A DNA stretch of 64,000 nt from Siphonodentalium dalli (lineage: Eukaryota > Mollusca > Scaphopoda > Gadilida > Siphonodentaliidae): positions 138,776,351 to 138,840,350 of the forward strand of contig CP136062.1 of assembly GCA_032622095.1 (NCBI GenBank). The letters are read 5' to 3'. Positions within the stretch are counted from its first letter, which is position 1; each line of letters starts with the position of its first letter. Both the position numbers and the translations under genes were made by a program. Shown piece after piece: positions 46,376 to 57,424 of the stretch. The notes below the pieces were generated by a model. The model was not told where the DNA came from and ran no database searches. It was given only the letters and a program-made list of their open reading frames with translations.

Positions 46376-47278
46376 TAAAGGGAAAAAATAGCTTTTTATC
46401 ATTTTTGATTCCTGGGAGTCACTTTAAAGCATTTTAATGCATTTTACAGAGCCTGGTCTTTCAGTCCAATGAATATCTCATGCTTGATGTGGCTATTCTT
46501 GCTGCTGATGCCTTCTTTCACTTACATCAGCCAAAAAAATAGTAAGATTTTTCATAAAAAATGCCAATTTTTCAAGGTATTTTCAAAAAATTTCAAGGTG
46601 GTAATAGTCACATGATAATGCAAATGACCCATAACATGGGCATGTCAACGACACATATATCAATTGTTATAAGAACCTAATTTAACAAGTATTTTGGATT
46701 TTATAGCCAGTGATATACAGATATATATCATAAAAGTGTGTCATTTCCACTGGTGGGTATGGTCATTTGAAGGTTAATAGCACTAAAACTTGGACACATT
46801 TAAGAAAATGCTCCAGCAATTCAAAGAGAGCATATCTTTATTCAACTAATTCAATATACACCCACATCCAGTTATCTTGGATCACCCTTGCAGACCTGAA
46901 AATGTCATATTTTATTCTTCAATGTGCTGATAAAGTCATGCGCTTGATGCTCAGCTGATCAGATCTGGACTCAATGACCTCACATCACCAGAAGTTCTCT
47001 CATGGAAAGAATATTGAACAGTCTTCCATAGCTGATCCAAGTTTGCAACACCAGACCCCTAAAACTGAGTGAAAATGGGGCCTGAACATGACTGGTGGTG
47101 GAAAATTGTGCTTTTTTGATGAATAATTTGTTAAAGGGGATGGGGTTAAATTGTGTGTGATAAATAAAGAACCACAGAAGTGATATTGTTTTTGAACACA
47201 TTTTTTCGATTGATGGGCAATTCTGAAGAATTGTAGGGAGTTACAATTATTCCACGAAAAAGCGGGCTATCGCTTTAG
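46376..47278 (+). repeat. Module B, copy B2 (type beta)
   Basis: Carries the beta variants ACAGATATATATC, ACTGAGTGAAAAT and AAAGGGGATGGGG, shared with B4. Confidence 0.8.
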
Positions 47279-47728
47279 GTTACACTGGTGTAAATAAGGT
47301 TCCGAGTGACATCTGGCGGATGCGGGAGGAATATATAGGAGAGAATAAAATAGACACTGGGCCCTGATTGGTCAATAGCCTTGTGTGCTTTTCACATAAA
47401 AAAATCGTCACACCTCTTCCCTATGATTTCCCATAGGTAAAATAACCATTGGCACAGGAATTAACCCTTTGTAGTGAAGTTTGAATTTTTTGGTGTGGTC
47501 TAAAATATGACTGTATTTTTTTATGCGGTTCTGACACTAGTTACGAAAACATAAGATTTAAAGGCGAATTCCCTGCTAGACAGACATGATTTTTTTGTGT
47601 AAAAAGTTTCCCAAAATGTCAATTTTTCAGATTTAAAGAAAATTTTGGACCCAACATTTATATTGCCAACACTATACGCTAAAACGTTAGCACTGAGGCC
47701 TATGGAAAACATTTACACCAGTGTAACC
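47279..47728. mobile_element. Module A, copy A3
   Basis: Same inverted ends and TA flanks as A2, with a one-base indel relative to the others. Confidence 0.85.
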
Positions 47729-48630
47729 TAAAGGGAAAAAATAGCTTTTTATCATTTTTGATTCCTGGGAGTCACTTTAAAGCATTTTAATGCATTTTAC
47801 AGAGCCTGGTCTTTCAGTCCAATGAATATCTCATGCTTGATGTGGCTATTCTTGCTGCTGATGCCTTCTTTCACTTACATCAGCCAAAAAAATAGTAAGA
47901 TTTTTCATAAAAAATGCCAATTTTTCAAGGTATTTTCAAAAAATTTCAAGGTGGTAATAGTCACATGATAATGCAAATGACCCATAACATGGGCATGTCA
48001 ACGACACATATATCAATTGTTATAAGAACCTAATTTAACAAGTATTTTGGATTTTATAGCCAGTGATATACAGATGTATATCATAAAAGTGTGTCATTTC
48101 CACTGGTGGGTATGGTCATTTGAAGGTTAATAGCACTAAAACTTGGACACATTTAAGAAAATGCTCCAGCAATTCAAAGAGAGCATATCTTTATTCAACT
48201 AATTCAATATACACCCACATCCAGTTATCTTGGATCACCCTTGCAGACCTGAAAATGTCATATTTTATTCTTCAATGTGCTGATAAAGTCATGCGCTTGA
48301 TGCTCAGCTGATCAGATCTGGACTCAATGACCTCACATCACCAGAAGTTCTCTCATGGAAAGAATATTGAACAGTCTTCCATAGCTGATCCAAGTTTGCA
48401 ACACCAGACCCCTAAAACTGAATGAAAATGGGGCCTGAACATGACTGGTGGTGGAAAATTGTGCTTTTTTGATGAATAATTTGTTAAAGGGGGTGGGGTT
48501 AAATTGTGTGTGATAAATAAAGAACCACAGAAGTGATATTGTTTTTGAACACATTTTTTCGATTGATGGGCAATTCTGAAGAATTGTAGGGAGTTACAAT
48601 TATTCCACGAAAAAGCGGGCTATCGCTTTA
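47729..48630 (+). repeat. Module B, copy B3 (type alpha)
   Basis: Has the alpha variants of B1 (ACAGATGTATATC, ACTGAATGAAAAT). It ends CGCTTTA and runs straight into B4 without an A module, sharing the TA at 48629-48630. Confidence 0.8.
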
Positions 48631-49530
48631 AAGGGAAAAAATAGCTTTTTATCATTTTTGATTCCTGGGAGTCACTTTAAAGCATTTTAATGCATTTTAC
48701 AGAGCCTGGTCTTTCAGTCCAATGAATATCTCATGCTTGATGTGGCTATTCTTGCTGCTGATGCCTTCTTTCACTTACATCAGCCAAAGAAATAGTAAGA
48801 TTTTTCATAAAAAATGCCAATTTTTCAAGGTATTTTCAAAAAATTTCAAGGTGGTAATAGTCACATGATAATGCAAATGACCCATAACATGGGCATGTCA
48901 ACGACACATATATCAATTGTTATAAGAACCTAATTTAACAAGTATTTTGGATTTTATAGCCAGTGATATACAGATATATATCATAAAAGTGTGTCATTTC
49001 CACTGGTGGGTATGGTCATTTGAAGGTTAATAGCACTAAAACTTGGACACATTTAAGAAAATGCTCCAGCAATTCAAAGAGAGCATATCTTTATTCAACT
49101 AATTCAATATACACCCACATCCAGTTATCTTGGATCACCCTTGCAGACCTGAAAATGTCATATTTTATTCTTCAATGTGCTGATAAAGTCATGCGCTTGG
49201 TGCTCAGCTGATCAGATCTGGACTCAATGACCTCACATCACCAGAAGTTCTCTCATGGAAAGAATATTCAACAGTCTTCCATAGCTGATCCAAGTTTGCA
49301 ACACCAGACCCCTAAAACTGAGTGAAAATGGGGCCTGAACATGACTGGTGGTGGAAAATTGTGCTTTTTTGATGAATAATTTGTTAAAGGGGATGGGGTT
49401 AAATTGTGTGTGATAAATAAAGAACCACAGAAGTGATATTGTTTTTGAACACATGTTTTCGATTGATGGGCAATTCTGAAGAATTGTAGGGAGTTACAAT
49501 TATTCCACGAAAAAGCGGGCTATCGCTTTA
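48629..49530 (+). repeat. Module B, copy B4 (type beta)
   Basis: Has the beta variants of B2 (ACAGATATATATC, ACTGAGTGAAAAT, AAAGGGGATGGGG), with private changes such as CAGCCAAAGAAATAG. Confidence 0.8.
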
Positions 49531-49981
49531 GGTTACACTGGTGTAAATAAGGTTCCGAGTGACATCTGGCGGATGCGGGAGGAATATATAGGAGAGAATA
49601 AAATAGACACTGGGCCCTGATTGGTCAATAGCCTTGTGTGCTTTTCACATAAAAAAATCGTCACACCTCTTGCCTATGATTTCCCATAGGTAAAATAACC
49701 ATTGGCACAGGAATTAACCCTTTGTAGTGAAGTTTGAATTTTTTGGTGTGGTCTAAAATATGACTGTATTTTTTTATGCGGTTCTGACACTAGTTACGAA
49801 AACATAAGATTTAAAGGCGAATTCCCTGCTAGACAGACATGATTTTTTTGTGTAAAAAGTTTCCCAAAATGTCAATTTTTCAGATTTAAAGAAAATTTTG
49901 GACCCAACATTTATATTGCCAACACTATACGCTAAAACGTTAGCACTGAGGCCTATGGAAAACATTTACACCAGTGTAACC
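49531..49981. mobile_element. Module A, copy A4 (right end of array)
   Basis: Complete inverted ends. The right flank is TAATCATTATAGG, host repeat sequence. Private change CCTCTTGCCTATG. Confidence 0.85.
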
Positions 49982-49985
49982 TAAT

Positions 49986-50127
49986 CATTATAGGTCGATT
50001 ATGTGCGTATTTGTGCGAGGATGTGTTGATCACACAGACCAACAAGTCAGGCCAACCTCATCGTCGTGCGTCAACATATATCCTCGCGCAAATACGACAT
50101 AATCGACCTATAATGTGAAATGGGTAT
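49986..50127. repeat. Palindrome from family C right end
   Basis: CATTATAGGTCGATTATGTG then CGTATTTGTGCGAGGATGTG (left) is mirrored by CCTCGCGCAAATACG then ACATAATCGACCTATAATGTG (right). The left arm is also the tail of the family C copy that the A/B array interrupts. Confidence 0.65.
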
Positions 50128-51785
50128 ATAATGTGATTATTTACATCGCATATATATGTCAGAACAGGGAAGGTAACGGAATATATATCCAGTAGTAAAC
50201 TATACTTAAAACGCTGATAAATAACTCATAATACCGCTTTCCATAAAACAAATAAACTTAATATGGTTCACGCAAAACCGTCGAGTCATCAATCCCTGCC
50301 TGCCAGATGAACAGGATATAACCGTTGACTACGTATACGCGGGTTTATATATAGGGCAAATGGCTGGGGCGTAGCGTCGCGTTGTGAACTATATATAACC
50401 ACCCAATGGGCACTATACCCGCATAGTTAACTCCAAGTCATGCTCTTATTTATAGCATCAACTTCGACCTAGTAATTGTCTGCCATTGTCATTTTCAACT
50501 TTCAACAGGAAAGTAACACGCTGCAATGAACACGGGGTCCATGCTCGATTTCAAGCATATGTTATACATATTTCATCTATTGTTCGGCTTATTCTGATCA
50601 CAGGAACATGACAAAAGTTGACAATTTATGTTTGTTATGTGCGATACGAGGGCCGGGTCAAACTGTTTACAGACAGGTAGGCAGGGGGCGTGGTCCATCA
50701 TACGCAAAAAGTGTTTAATAACCTAAAATAATTTATCAAATTTGACAGCAATAAAAAGCATTTAAATTATGTATATGACATATATGGCCATGTAGTAGCT
50801 TGGTTTGGCTTCAAAATCCAATGTTGAACCCTTCAATTTCAGTCATATAATGCGATATGTGTGATTGTCACAAGCCAAAATCGAGAACAGTCAACAACCT
50901 CACCAATGGATTCTCAACATGGTAGATTGCACATAATGCTACTACAGTAGTATCATGATGGGGTTTTATTTAATCAGGGATGTATAAAGGGAATGGTAGA
51001 AGGGTTATATATTCTGTCACCAGCTACAAGAGCCTGACGATAATTCCAGTTAGCACTAAATACATATTTGATTGTTTGAGCTATCAGTTTAAAAGCACCT
51101 CAATCATAACATACTTGACTTGCATCGTGTATTAGTGTACCCGAAACCTGTAGTAAACAACCTATAACATAGTAGAAACTGGTGTGGTGAGTCAAGAAAG
51201 TGGCCAAAATGAACAAAATAGCATACGTCTCTGTGATACCCACCTGGTGTCATGGTAATAAAGAAATAGTGCAGATTTGTTTAGATAGTTGTATTAAATA
51301 GTATTACAATTGCAAATATAAAATAAAATATCGGTATACAAACGAAAAGTAAAGTTCGCCATTGCTGCGCTAGCCGATCGTCATCTTGGCCTTGTAATAT
51401 ATTTTTTAGTAACAGTAGACTAAAAATAATGGTACCTTCAGGCGCTTGGAAATTTACCTGATAATTCTACAGGTTATGTGTTGTGAAGGGCTGTAGAGTG
51501 TAAGTATATACTATGAACATAATGTGAACAGTTTGTACAATGCACATGCCCAACAGTTTAAACATGTGCATTGATATATAAGATAAGATTTAATGCAAAA
51601 TACACACAATGGGCAGTTGCACATATAATAAATACAATATATATATCAATATAAAGAATAATTCAACATGAGTAATCACATACGATATGCATATACGTTC
51701 TCGTAAATTAACTGTCATAAAATCTCAGGTATACTTGCTTTTGTTAGATATATGTAAATTGTCTCGAATGGTGAAAAAGACCGGA
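50128..51785. other. No gene seen
   Basis: About 1.7 kb of AT-rich DNA between the array and the dispersed ORF repeat. No ORF with protein-like features and no repeat unit recognised. Confidence 0.4.
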
Positions 51786-52145
51786 TCATGTCGCATATAA
51801 CGTTAACGGTTGCAAGTTGTTCATTCTGCATAATGAATCTGTACTTCTCATAATTTGTCGTAAGTCCATAAGTGGTGATACAACTGAAATTTGTCTACAA
51901 CTGTGTAATAAGTAGTCATGCCACTTTGCCAGTGATGCGAATATAGCATTAAGTTTATTGTATGTCGATGGTTCCGCGCGATTAGCTGTTAAAAATACTT
52001 CTTTAAACATCTCCATTATTTCGTCAATAATACTAGCCTCAGTCTTGACCTGGCACGTGTTAATGCGATAATATCAATCCATATCTAATCTTGAACCCCG
52101 ATTAAATAGATTTCGCTAAACAATCGTGTGCGTATTGGCGAATGG
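51786..52145 (-). repeat. Dispersed repeat with small ORF (copy 2)
   Basis: On the minus strand the first part (52145 down to about 51995) matches 15552-15730: CCAATACGCACACGATTG, TTAATCGGGGTTCAAGATTA, ACACGTGCCAGGTCAAGACT and GACGAAATAATGGAGATG. The open frame then continues 76 codons to a stop at 51786 (TANRAEPSTYNKLNAIFASL, DLRQIMRSTDSLC). Copy 1 keeps the beginning and copy 2 keeps the end of what looks like a short alpha-helical protein. Family unknown. Confidence 0.4.
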
Positions 52146-52230
52146 CGAATTGTCACTCAATAAAACAGACAAAACTGCAGTAATTTCATACATTTCTATA
52201 TATTCCCTCACTTATTTCTACAAACTCAGC

Positions 52231-52473
52231 TTAACCCTTATCCGGTGTTGCGCTGATGCAGCATCAACGATCCAGTGTCAGAGCATTCTCTTATATATGC
52301 GAGTGTCTATTACAGGGAGCCTCGAATATATCACTGGCTTATAATGGCATGGTAAATATTGTTAGGCCAATTCATTCTCTTATATATGCGATGCTCCCTA
52401 TCCATATATAAGAGAATACATTGGCACAGGGTTTTCGCAAAATTTCAGGAAGCTCCAGTCATGAAAAGGTTAA
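52231..52473. mobile_element. piggyBac-type MITE, family P2, copy 1
   Basis: TTAA at both ends (52231-52234, 52470-52473). The left end reads CCCTTATCCGGTGTTGCGCT and the right end CCAGTCATGAAAAGG. It shares TTTTCGCAAAATTTCAGGAA with the copy at 62166, and shares the TTCTCTTATATATGCGA hairpin with family P1. Confidence 0.6.
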
Positions 52474-52610
52474 GTTCTTCATATTGGTTTCATTCTCCCA
52501 ACCGCTTTCAGCAATCTAGGTCAACACGATATGACGTCGGTTCGTGTATGGTGTGCTTTATTTTGGGTATAACACGCATGACCCAATTAGCAGTTGACCA
52601 ATCAACGAAC

Positions 52611-52930
52611 ATGATTCAGTGTAACACACGTAAGCTATATATAGATATTTTAGATGATATATATAGCGAGTCACATAAATGAACAGAAAAATGATTTAGT
52701 GTAACACACGTAGGCTATATGTAGATATTTTAGATTATATATATATAGCGAGTCACATAGAGGAACAGAAACATGATTCAGTGTAACACACGTGTGCTAT
52801 ATGTATATAGTCTAGATGATATATAGCGAGTCACACAGAGGAACAGAAACAGGGTTCAGTGTAACACACGTTTGCTATACGTACATAGTGTAGATGATAT
52901 ATATAGCGAGTCACACAGAGGAACCGAAAC
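52611..52930 (+). repeat. Tandem array, four units of about 80 bp
   Basis: ATGATTCAGTGTAACACACG begins units near 52611, 52691, 52773 and 52851. Each ends ATATATAGCGAGTCACA and GAACAGAAAC. Not coding. Confidence 0.75.
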
Positions 52931-52950
52931 AGGATTGTCGATATAGCGAA

Positions 52951-52956
52951 TTTATT
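52951..52956 (-). promoter_or_regulatory. Candidate polyadenylation signal of the transglutaminase gene
   Basis: TTTATT on the plus strand is AATAAA on the gene strand, and is the first such hexamer I found downstream of the stop codon at 53489. If used, the P1 MITE at 52979-53402 would lie in the 3' untranslated region. Confidence 0.3.
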
Positions 52957-52978
52957 AAGAAGCTGCCTTTGCCAGAGA

Positions 52979-53402
52979 TTAACCCTTTTAGTACCAGGGG
53001 CCGATCTCATCGGCCCTATATTTGTTTTGTTTGTTTTTTTTGGTTGAATTTGTTTTGGGTATGCTTAAGCATGCTATAGCGAATTTAAAAACAAACTGAA
53101 TAAAACCTTAGGGGCATGTTATAACTCAAAACTATCACCAAGTATTCATAGTAATAATTTTGATGCCCATGAAAAACGTAAGATTCCCTGACACTAAACC
53201 TACAAAATAAGTCTGTTAAAGAATATAAGAAAAAAAATATTAAAATTGTAAAAAATAATAACAAATGATGAAAAATAGTTAGGCCAATGCATCCTCTCAT
53301 ATATGCGAGGCGACCCATGGTCAACTCGCATATATAAGAGAATGCATTGGCACAGGGTATATGGGTTGATACAAAAATCGGACTTGGCACTGAAAGGGTT
53401 AA
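52979..53402. mobile_element. piggyBac-type MITE, family P1, copy 2
   Basis: TTAA on both sides, ends CCCTTTTAGTACCAGG and TTGGCACTGAAAGGG, hairpin at 53283-53351. It begins 87 bp beyond the transglutaminase stop codon. Confidence 0.8.
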
Positions 53403-53488
53403 GATATCACAGATAATCTATGCATGTGCCTTTGGATTTTAGTGACCATTATTCACTTGAGTCTCCATGCACACGAGAAACAGATTGT

Positions 53489-53630
53489 TCATTCTGTCAC
53501 TTCCAAAACAGCGACCCCCGAAATATCTGGAATTTGATCACACTGGAAGGCAGCTGATATCTGCTTGCACCCTGAAACATCAGGGATAACCGTTATCTTG
53601 AAACTCCATTCATCTGTAGGTCCGACATCC
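53489..53630 (-). CDS. Transglutaminase last exon (second beta-barrel end, stop)
   Basis: After the acceptor TTACAG the first base completes a split Gln codon, followed by DVGPTDEWSFKITVIPD, VSGCKQISAAFQCDQI and PDISGVAVLEV, then TGA. The pattern 'KQ-(I/L)-x-A-x-F-x-(C/S)-D-x-(I/L)-x-x-(I/V)-x-G' is the closing strand pair of transglutaminase C-terminal domains. The first intron base lies at 53631. Confidence 0.85.
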
Positions 53631-53717
53631 CTGTAAGTATAATGATTATAGAGACTGGTAGATGGCGAAGGCAGTACCTCGATATAATATGTGCGTGTTC
53701 TGTACATCTAAATGTGT

Positions 53718-54585
53718 TAAAGATGAGCTTCATTTATGCTCCGGTGTGATACCTATATGCCAATTTACATGATTAATTTTGGATTGTCGAAAATGACTTC
53801 AGTGTCCAAATTAGATACGCTCGATACCCTGTTTTGGTCGCTGTTTTAGTTTAGTTTAAAATAGTTTATATCTATATATTTATACTACTACTTGCAGACA
53901 ACTTGTGGTTAGTTGTTTGCAATATAGTAAGCGCCATGCTGGGTTAAAGATGCGGGTGGCGTTGGCGGTGGATATGCTGTTAAAATATTCAGCTCCGTCA
54001 AAAACCGCCAGAAACAGAAAGAATAGTAACATATGGACATTCTTTGTTCTTATACCAATCAGATATATGGCATAGACGGTATGTTATTGTCAAATGTGTT
54101 TCCTTTGTTATGTAAACAAAAGCAAAAAACGTTACAGAACCTGGCTTTTGTTTAGATCCGGATACGGTAAACATAAAGAGCGTTATTTGTTACTGTTTTC
54201 CTGACATGGAAATAATAAAGAGCGTTTATATAAATTGTGTGTGATTAACCAATAGAATTGCGTTGTGTTATGTAAACAGAAGCAAAACTTCTGTAACACG
54301 AGCAGGTTCTTGTTTACGTACACCATCGTTCGTCTTGACGACAATATACTATTTACGCGCTGAATATGTTTGGCATATGAACAAAACTATATATATTTTA
54401 ATATTCCTTCCGTTGATGGCGAATTCAACAAATATGAATATTTCTGAAACGAACGCCGCCCGTGTCTTTAATGCAACTGTGCACTAACAGTTTATGATAT
54501 AGTTCGTATACTTGAGCGAAATGAAACCACTTCGACCTGTATGTTATTACTCTATTCTCATTAATGTAATACATGTAGTACTCAC
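53718..54585. other. Intronic repeat, no gene
   Basis: Two related blocks (about 54100-54150 and 54258-54330) share GTTATGTAAACA and AAGCAAAA, with CTTGTTTACG-like phrases, and match a stretch near 30735-30830. A 74-codon ORF at 54263-54487 overlaps the repeat and is not supported as a gene. Confidence 0.4.
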
Positions 54586-54716
54586 TGCTGTTCTTGAGCG
54601 TCATGGATGCCACACCCCTCGATATTCAATGTACAGGTTGTTAGTTTCATGGACAGCGGATTCTTGAATGATAATACAATATCAACTTTCTGGTCAACTT
54701 CACACTCTCGCACATA
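54586..54716 (-). CDS. Transglutaminase exon (second beta-barrel start)
   Basis: It follows the acceptor TTTCCAG and ends CAGCA before GTGAGT. It encodes YVRECEVDQKVDIVLSFKNP, then LSMKLTTCTLNIEGCGI. 'SFxNPL...L..C.....EG.G' is a strong transglutaminase signature of the last barrel domain. It enters in phase 0 and leaves in phase 2, matching its neighbours. Confidence 0.88.
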
Positions 54717-55075
54717 CTGGAAATGGAGATTGTTACAGTTATCCTCCATATGAATTTTAAAGTTGCTTCTTCCAATTTGAGATAAAATTACAAAATTAGT
54801 CAAAATCTCTTATTTAATTTCCGCTAGCCAGCTAAATAGATTATTACACATGTAATTATTTCTATTCGTAACACACATGCGACAAGAAGGCACACAGTAG
54901 CCGGTAAAATAACAATATTTTAAAGCTAAACAACGATTCGAAGGACGCTAACCGTTTTCGACCATTTTAATAATACTTTTGACTAACCGAATTTGTTGGT
55001 TCTGTTGTATCGGTTAATTAATATGCCCCAAATTCCTCTAAGGGCCATTCACGCGCGCTACGCTGTCATTCGGTT

Positions 55076-55372
55076 GTCATGATGCTGTTGATGATGATGA
55101 TGATGACAATGCTATTGCTGATGGTGGTGCAATGACGATTTTGACGATGATGGTCATGATGATCATCATCATGCTGATGATAATAATGATGCTGATGATG
55201 ATGGTAGTGGTGAGACGACGACGATGATGATGATAATGATGATGGACTATGATCACGCTGATGATGATGATTATGATGATGATGGTGATGATGGTGATTG
55301 TGATGAGGAAGATAATGATAATGATGACGATTTACGACGACGATGATGATGATAACGGCGATGATGATATAT
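55076..55372 (+). repeat. GAT/GAC trinucleotide microsatellite
   Basis: About 300 bp of GATGAT with GAC, GGT and AAT variants inside a transglutaminase intron. Both strands are open for long stretches only because of the repeat. Confidence 0.9.
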
Positions 55373-55763
55373 ACGCTGGTGACCCCCTACCGCATGATTA
55401 TATGTAAATATGTTTGTCAACTCTAACGCGTGTTAACCCACGATTGAATATTATTAAACCATTGCATTTGTTAGCTATATCGAAATGAATGTATGTTCTC
55501 CTGTTTAGCTACATATATGAAAGAGTAGGATCTGTCTGCTCGCGATTATTCTCCCAGACCCCTGAACCGATTTCAACCTAATTTGGTGCGGCGACTCGGG
55601 GTACCCTGGCAAATATTATTATGGATTTTTGTTTTAATTTAATTTTTTTTTAAATGTTGAATTGAGCAAGCAGTTCAATCTAAAAAAACACAATAAATTA
55701 ATGTTTTGCTACTTATTAATTTTAAATTAAAAAAAATTAAATTACAATTTAAATGTTAAATTC
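55373..55763. other. Intronic AT-rich DNA
   Basis: Contains ACCGATTTCAACCTAATTTG then GTGCGGC (near 55567), a phrase of the same type as in the 40.5-41.3 kb array, and then A+T-rich sequence. No gene. Confidence 0.35.
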
Positions 55764-56281
55764 TACGGTGGCTGGTTGGCGCCAGGCATATTTATTAACT
55801 TGCAGCTGCAAGTTACTATCTTGCAGCAACAAGTTAGTTATCTTGCACCAAATGGTGTGGGGTTCAGTGTGACTATAAAGAGCGTTTAGTTTAGGATTTC
55901 AAGTTGGTTTTGCTCGTCTTTTTGTAGTACCTGTTGTATTTTGACTGATGTGTGCATGGTTTGCGTTCTGGAACCTCTCTTCCCGATATCGTGACGTCAG
56001 CTTGTTTGTACCACTTTATACACGTGTCTGAAATTTCCCCCCATCTGCCCCTATGGAGTGTGTATTTAAGCAATTTGCAGAAACTTGCAACTGCGAGATA
56101 GCTAACTTGCAGGTGCAGGATAACTAACTTTCAGCTGCAAGATAGTAATTTGCAGATGCAAGATAACTAACTTGCAGGTGCAAGATAGTAACTTACAGCC
56201 GCAAGATAGTAACTTGCAGCTGCAAGTTAATAAATAAATTTGCCTGCCGCTAACTAGCCACCGAACTAACAAGCCACCGTA
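55764..56281. mobile_element. 518-bp MITE with TTGCAGCTGCAA repeats
   Basis: The outer ends TACGGTGGCT and AGCCACCGTA are inverted, each including a TA that may be the target duplication. The inner parts TTATTAACTTGCAGCTGCAA and TTGCAGCTGCAAGTTAATAA continue the inversion. The right half has about seven copies of a 22-bp unit (AACTTGCAGGTGCAAGATAGT type), and single units lie in the left half. The centre (about 55860-56080) is unique and has a 60-codon minus ORF of no clear meaning. Confidence 0.65.
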
Positions 56282-56729
56282 TAGCTCAATCTAAAACAAT
56301 TAAAAAAAAAATTTAAATATAAATTTAAATTAGGCAAGAAGTTAAGTCTAAAAGCATTCAAACATTGAATTAAATTTTTTTTTTTTAATTAAATCAAAAT
56401 GTTTAAATACCAATATATATAAAGCAATGCGCACCGAGGGGACTGTTTTGGCTAACTATAACATTAGGGCAATGGCTGATAAAAATCGAGGTGTGTTTAT
56501 ATCACAGCGCCAGAGTGTGGCTTATTGTCAGTGGGTGGTACGACCGATGTGGGTGTGACCCATGTGGAAAACTCTATTCCCGGTCTTTTCAAGTCTTACC
56601 CGGGGCAGTATGAAGACCATTATTATCGCTAACTGAAGAATGCGGATATGAACATACTCCGTTTAAATGTGAAGTCTACCTTAATTGAACCGAGAGTGGT
56701 CATTCCAATGAACATGTATCTATTATTAC
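56282..56729. other. Intronic sequence, no gene
   Basis: AT-rich at the left; the right part (56500-56700) is more mixed and may be an old unrecognised insertion. Nothing firm. Confidence 0.3.
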
Positions 56730-56890
56730 CTTGACTGTTAAATCTGGCCGTCTGAGACGGAAGTCTGATTCACACGTGAAAGTATCAATAGTTGGTGGGC
56801 ATATCACCCAGCCATACATTCTCATTGATGCATGCTCGGTTAGGTATATTAGGTATTCGTCCACTGCAATCGGCATCTCCAACGACGTCG
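56730..56890 (-). CDS. Transglutaminase exon (end of first beta-barrel)
   Basis: The acceptor TTTTCTAG is followed by CGACGTCG; the donor is GTAATA after GTCAAG. The codons read TSLEMPIAVDEYLIYLTE, then HASMRMYGWVICPPTIDTF and ending FRLRRPDLTVK. This fits the exon that in vertebrate transglutaminases has 'Y....L......(I/V)(K/R)..A.V.......Y......L..P.(I/L).(I/V)'. It was too interrupted to appear as a long ORF from a start codon. Confidence 0.82.
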
Positions 56891-57424
56891 CTAGAAAAGA
56901 TAAAGTTATTGTTTTGATAATACGTGTTCACGCGAGGTCGGATTCTTCATCCAACACAACCCAATTCCAGTTTATAATCCGATCACCAAATCTGATGTTA
57001 GAGGTACACATACGGTTAGAGCCATGAACTTACTATTACTGGATCAATATACAATCTGTTCATGGACTGTGTCATAAAATATATATAGGAGCAGTAACAT
57101 AGTCCATATACAGATGCACATAACATTTTATATGGGATTCCAGTTCCCTTACCTCCAAACAAACCTAGTAGTATTTATTGTTCTACACATTTGTTTTAGA
57201 CTTGAACTATCCCTTCGATTATCTTGTATATTTATTATAAATTAAGCCTTAGTTCTAATCGTCTTCGTGTATTTGTTCAGTTAGGGGAGAAGAACAATTG
57301 TGATAACTTGTGTTCCCATCCCCAGTGTTCTTCCTACTGTATGTGTATGTCAAAATTCTTTACTTATTATTGGTTTGTCATCATCAACAAGAAAAATATC
57401 AGTTATTCAAAAATAAACCCTCAC

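Larger units (their letters stand above)
44571..49981. mobile_element. Composite A/B module array (A-B-A-B-A-B-B-A)
   Basis: Four A modules (451 bp, terminal inverted repeats GGTTACACTGGTGTAAAT / ATTTACACCAGTGTAACC) alternate with B modules (about 902 bp, TAAAGGG to CGCTTTA) in a 1354-bp step. Inside the array each A is bounded by TA. The third and fourth B modules adjoin directly as CGCTTTAAAGGG. Copies are nearly identical, so amplification is recent. TAAT lies immediately outside both ends of the array (44567-44570, 49982-49985). The 63- and 73-codon ORFs repeated in each unit start on non-ATG codons or lack family features, and I do not regard them as genes. Confidence 0.85.

Noticed and set aside
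55080-55370. Possible acidic repeat protein in the GAT repeat
   Set aside because: Simple-sequence microsatellite in an intron with no start or splice context.
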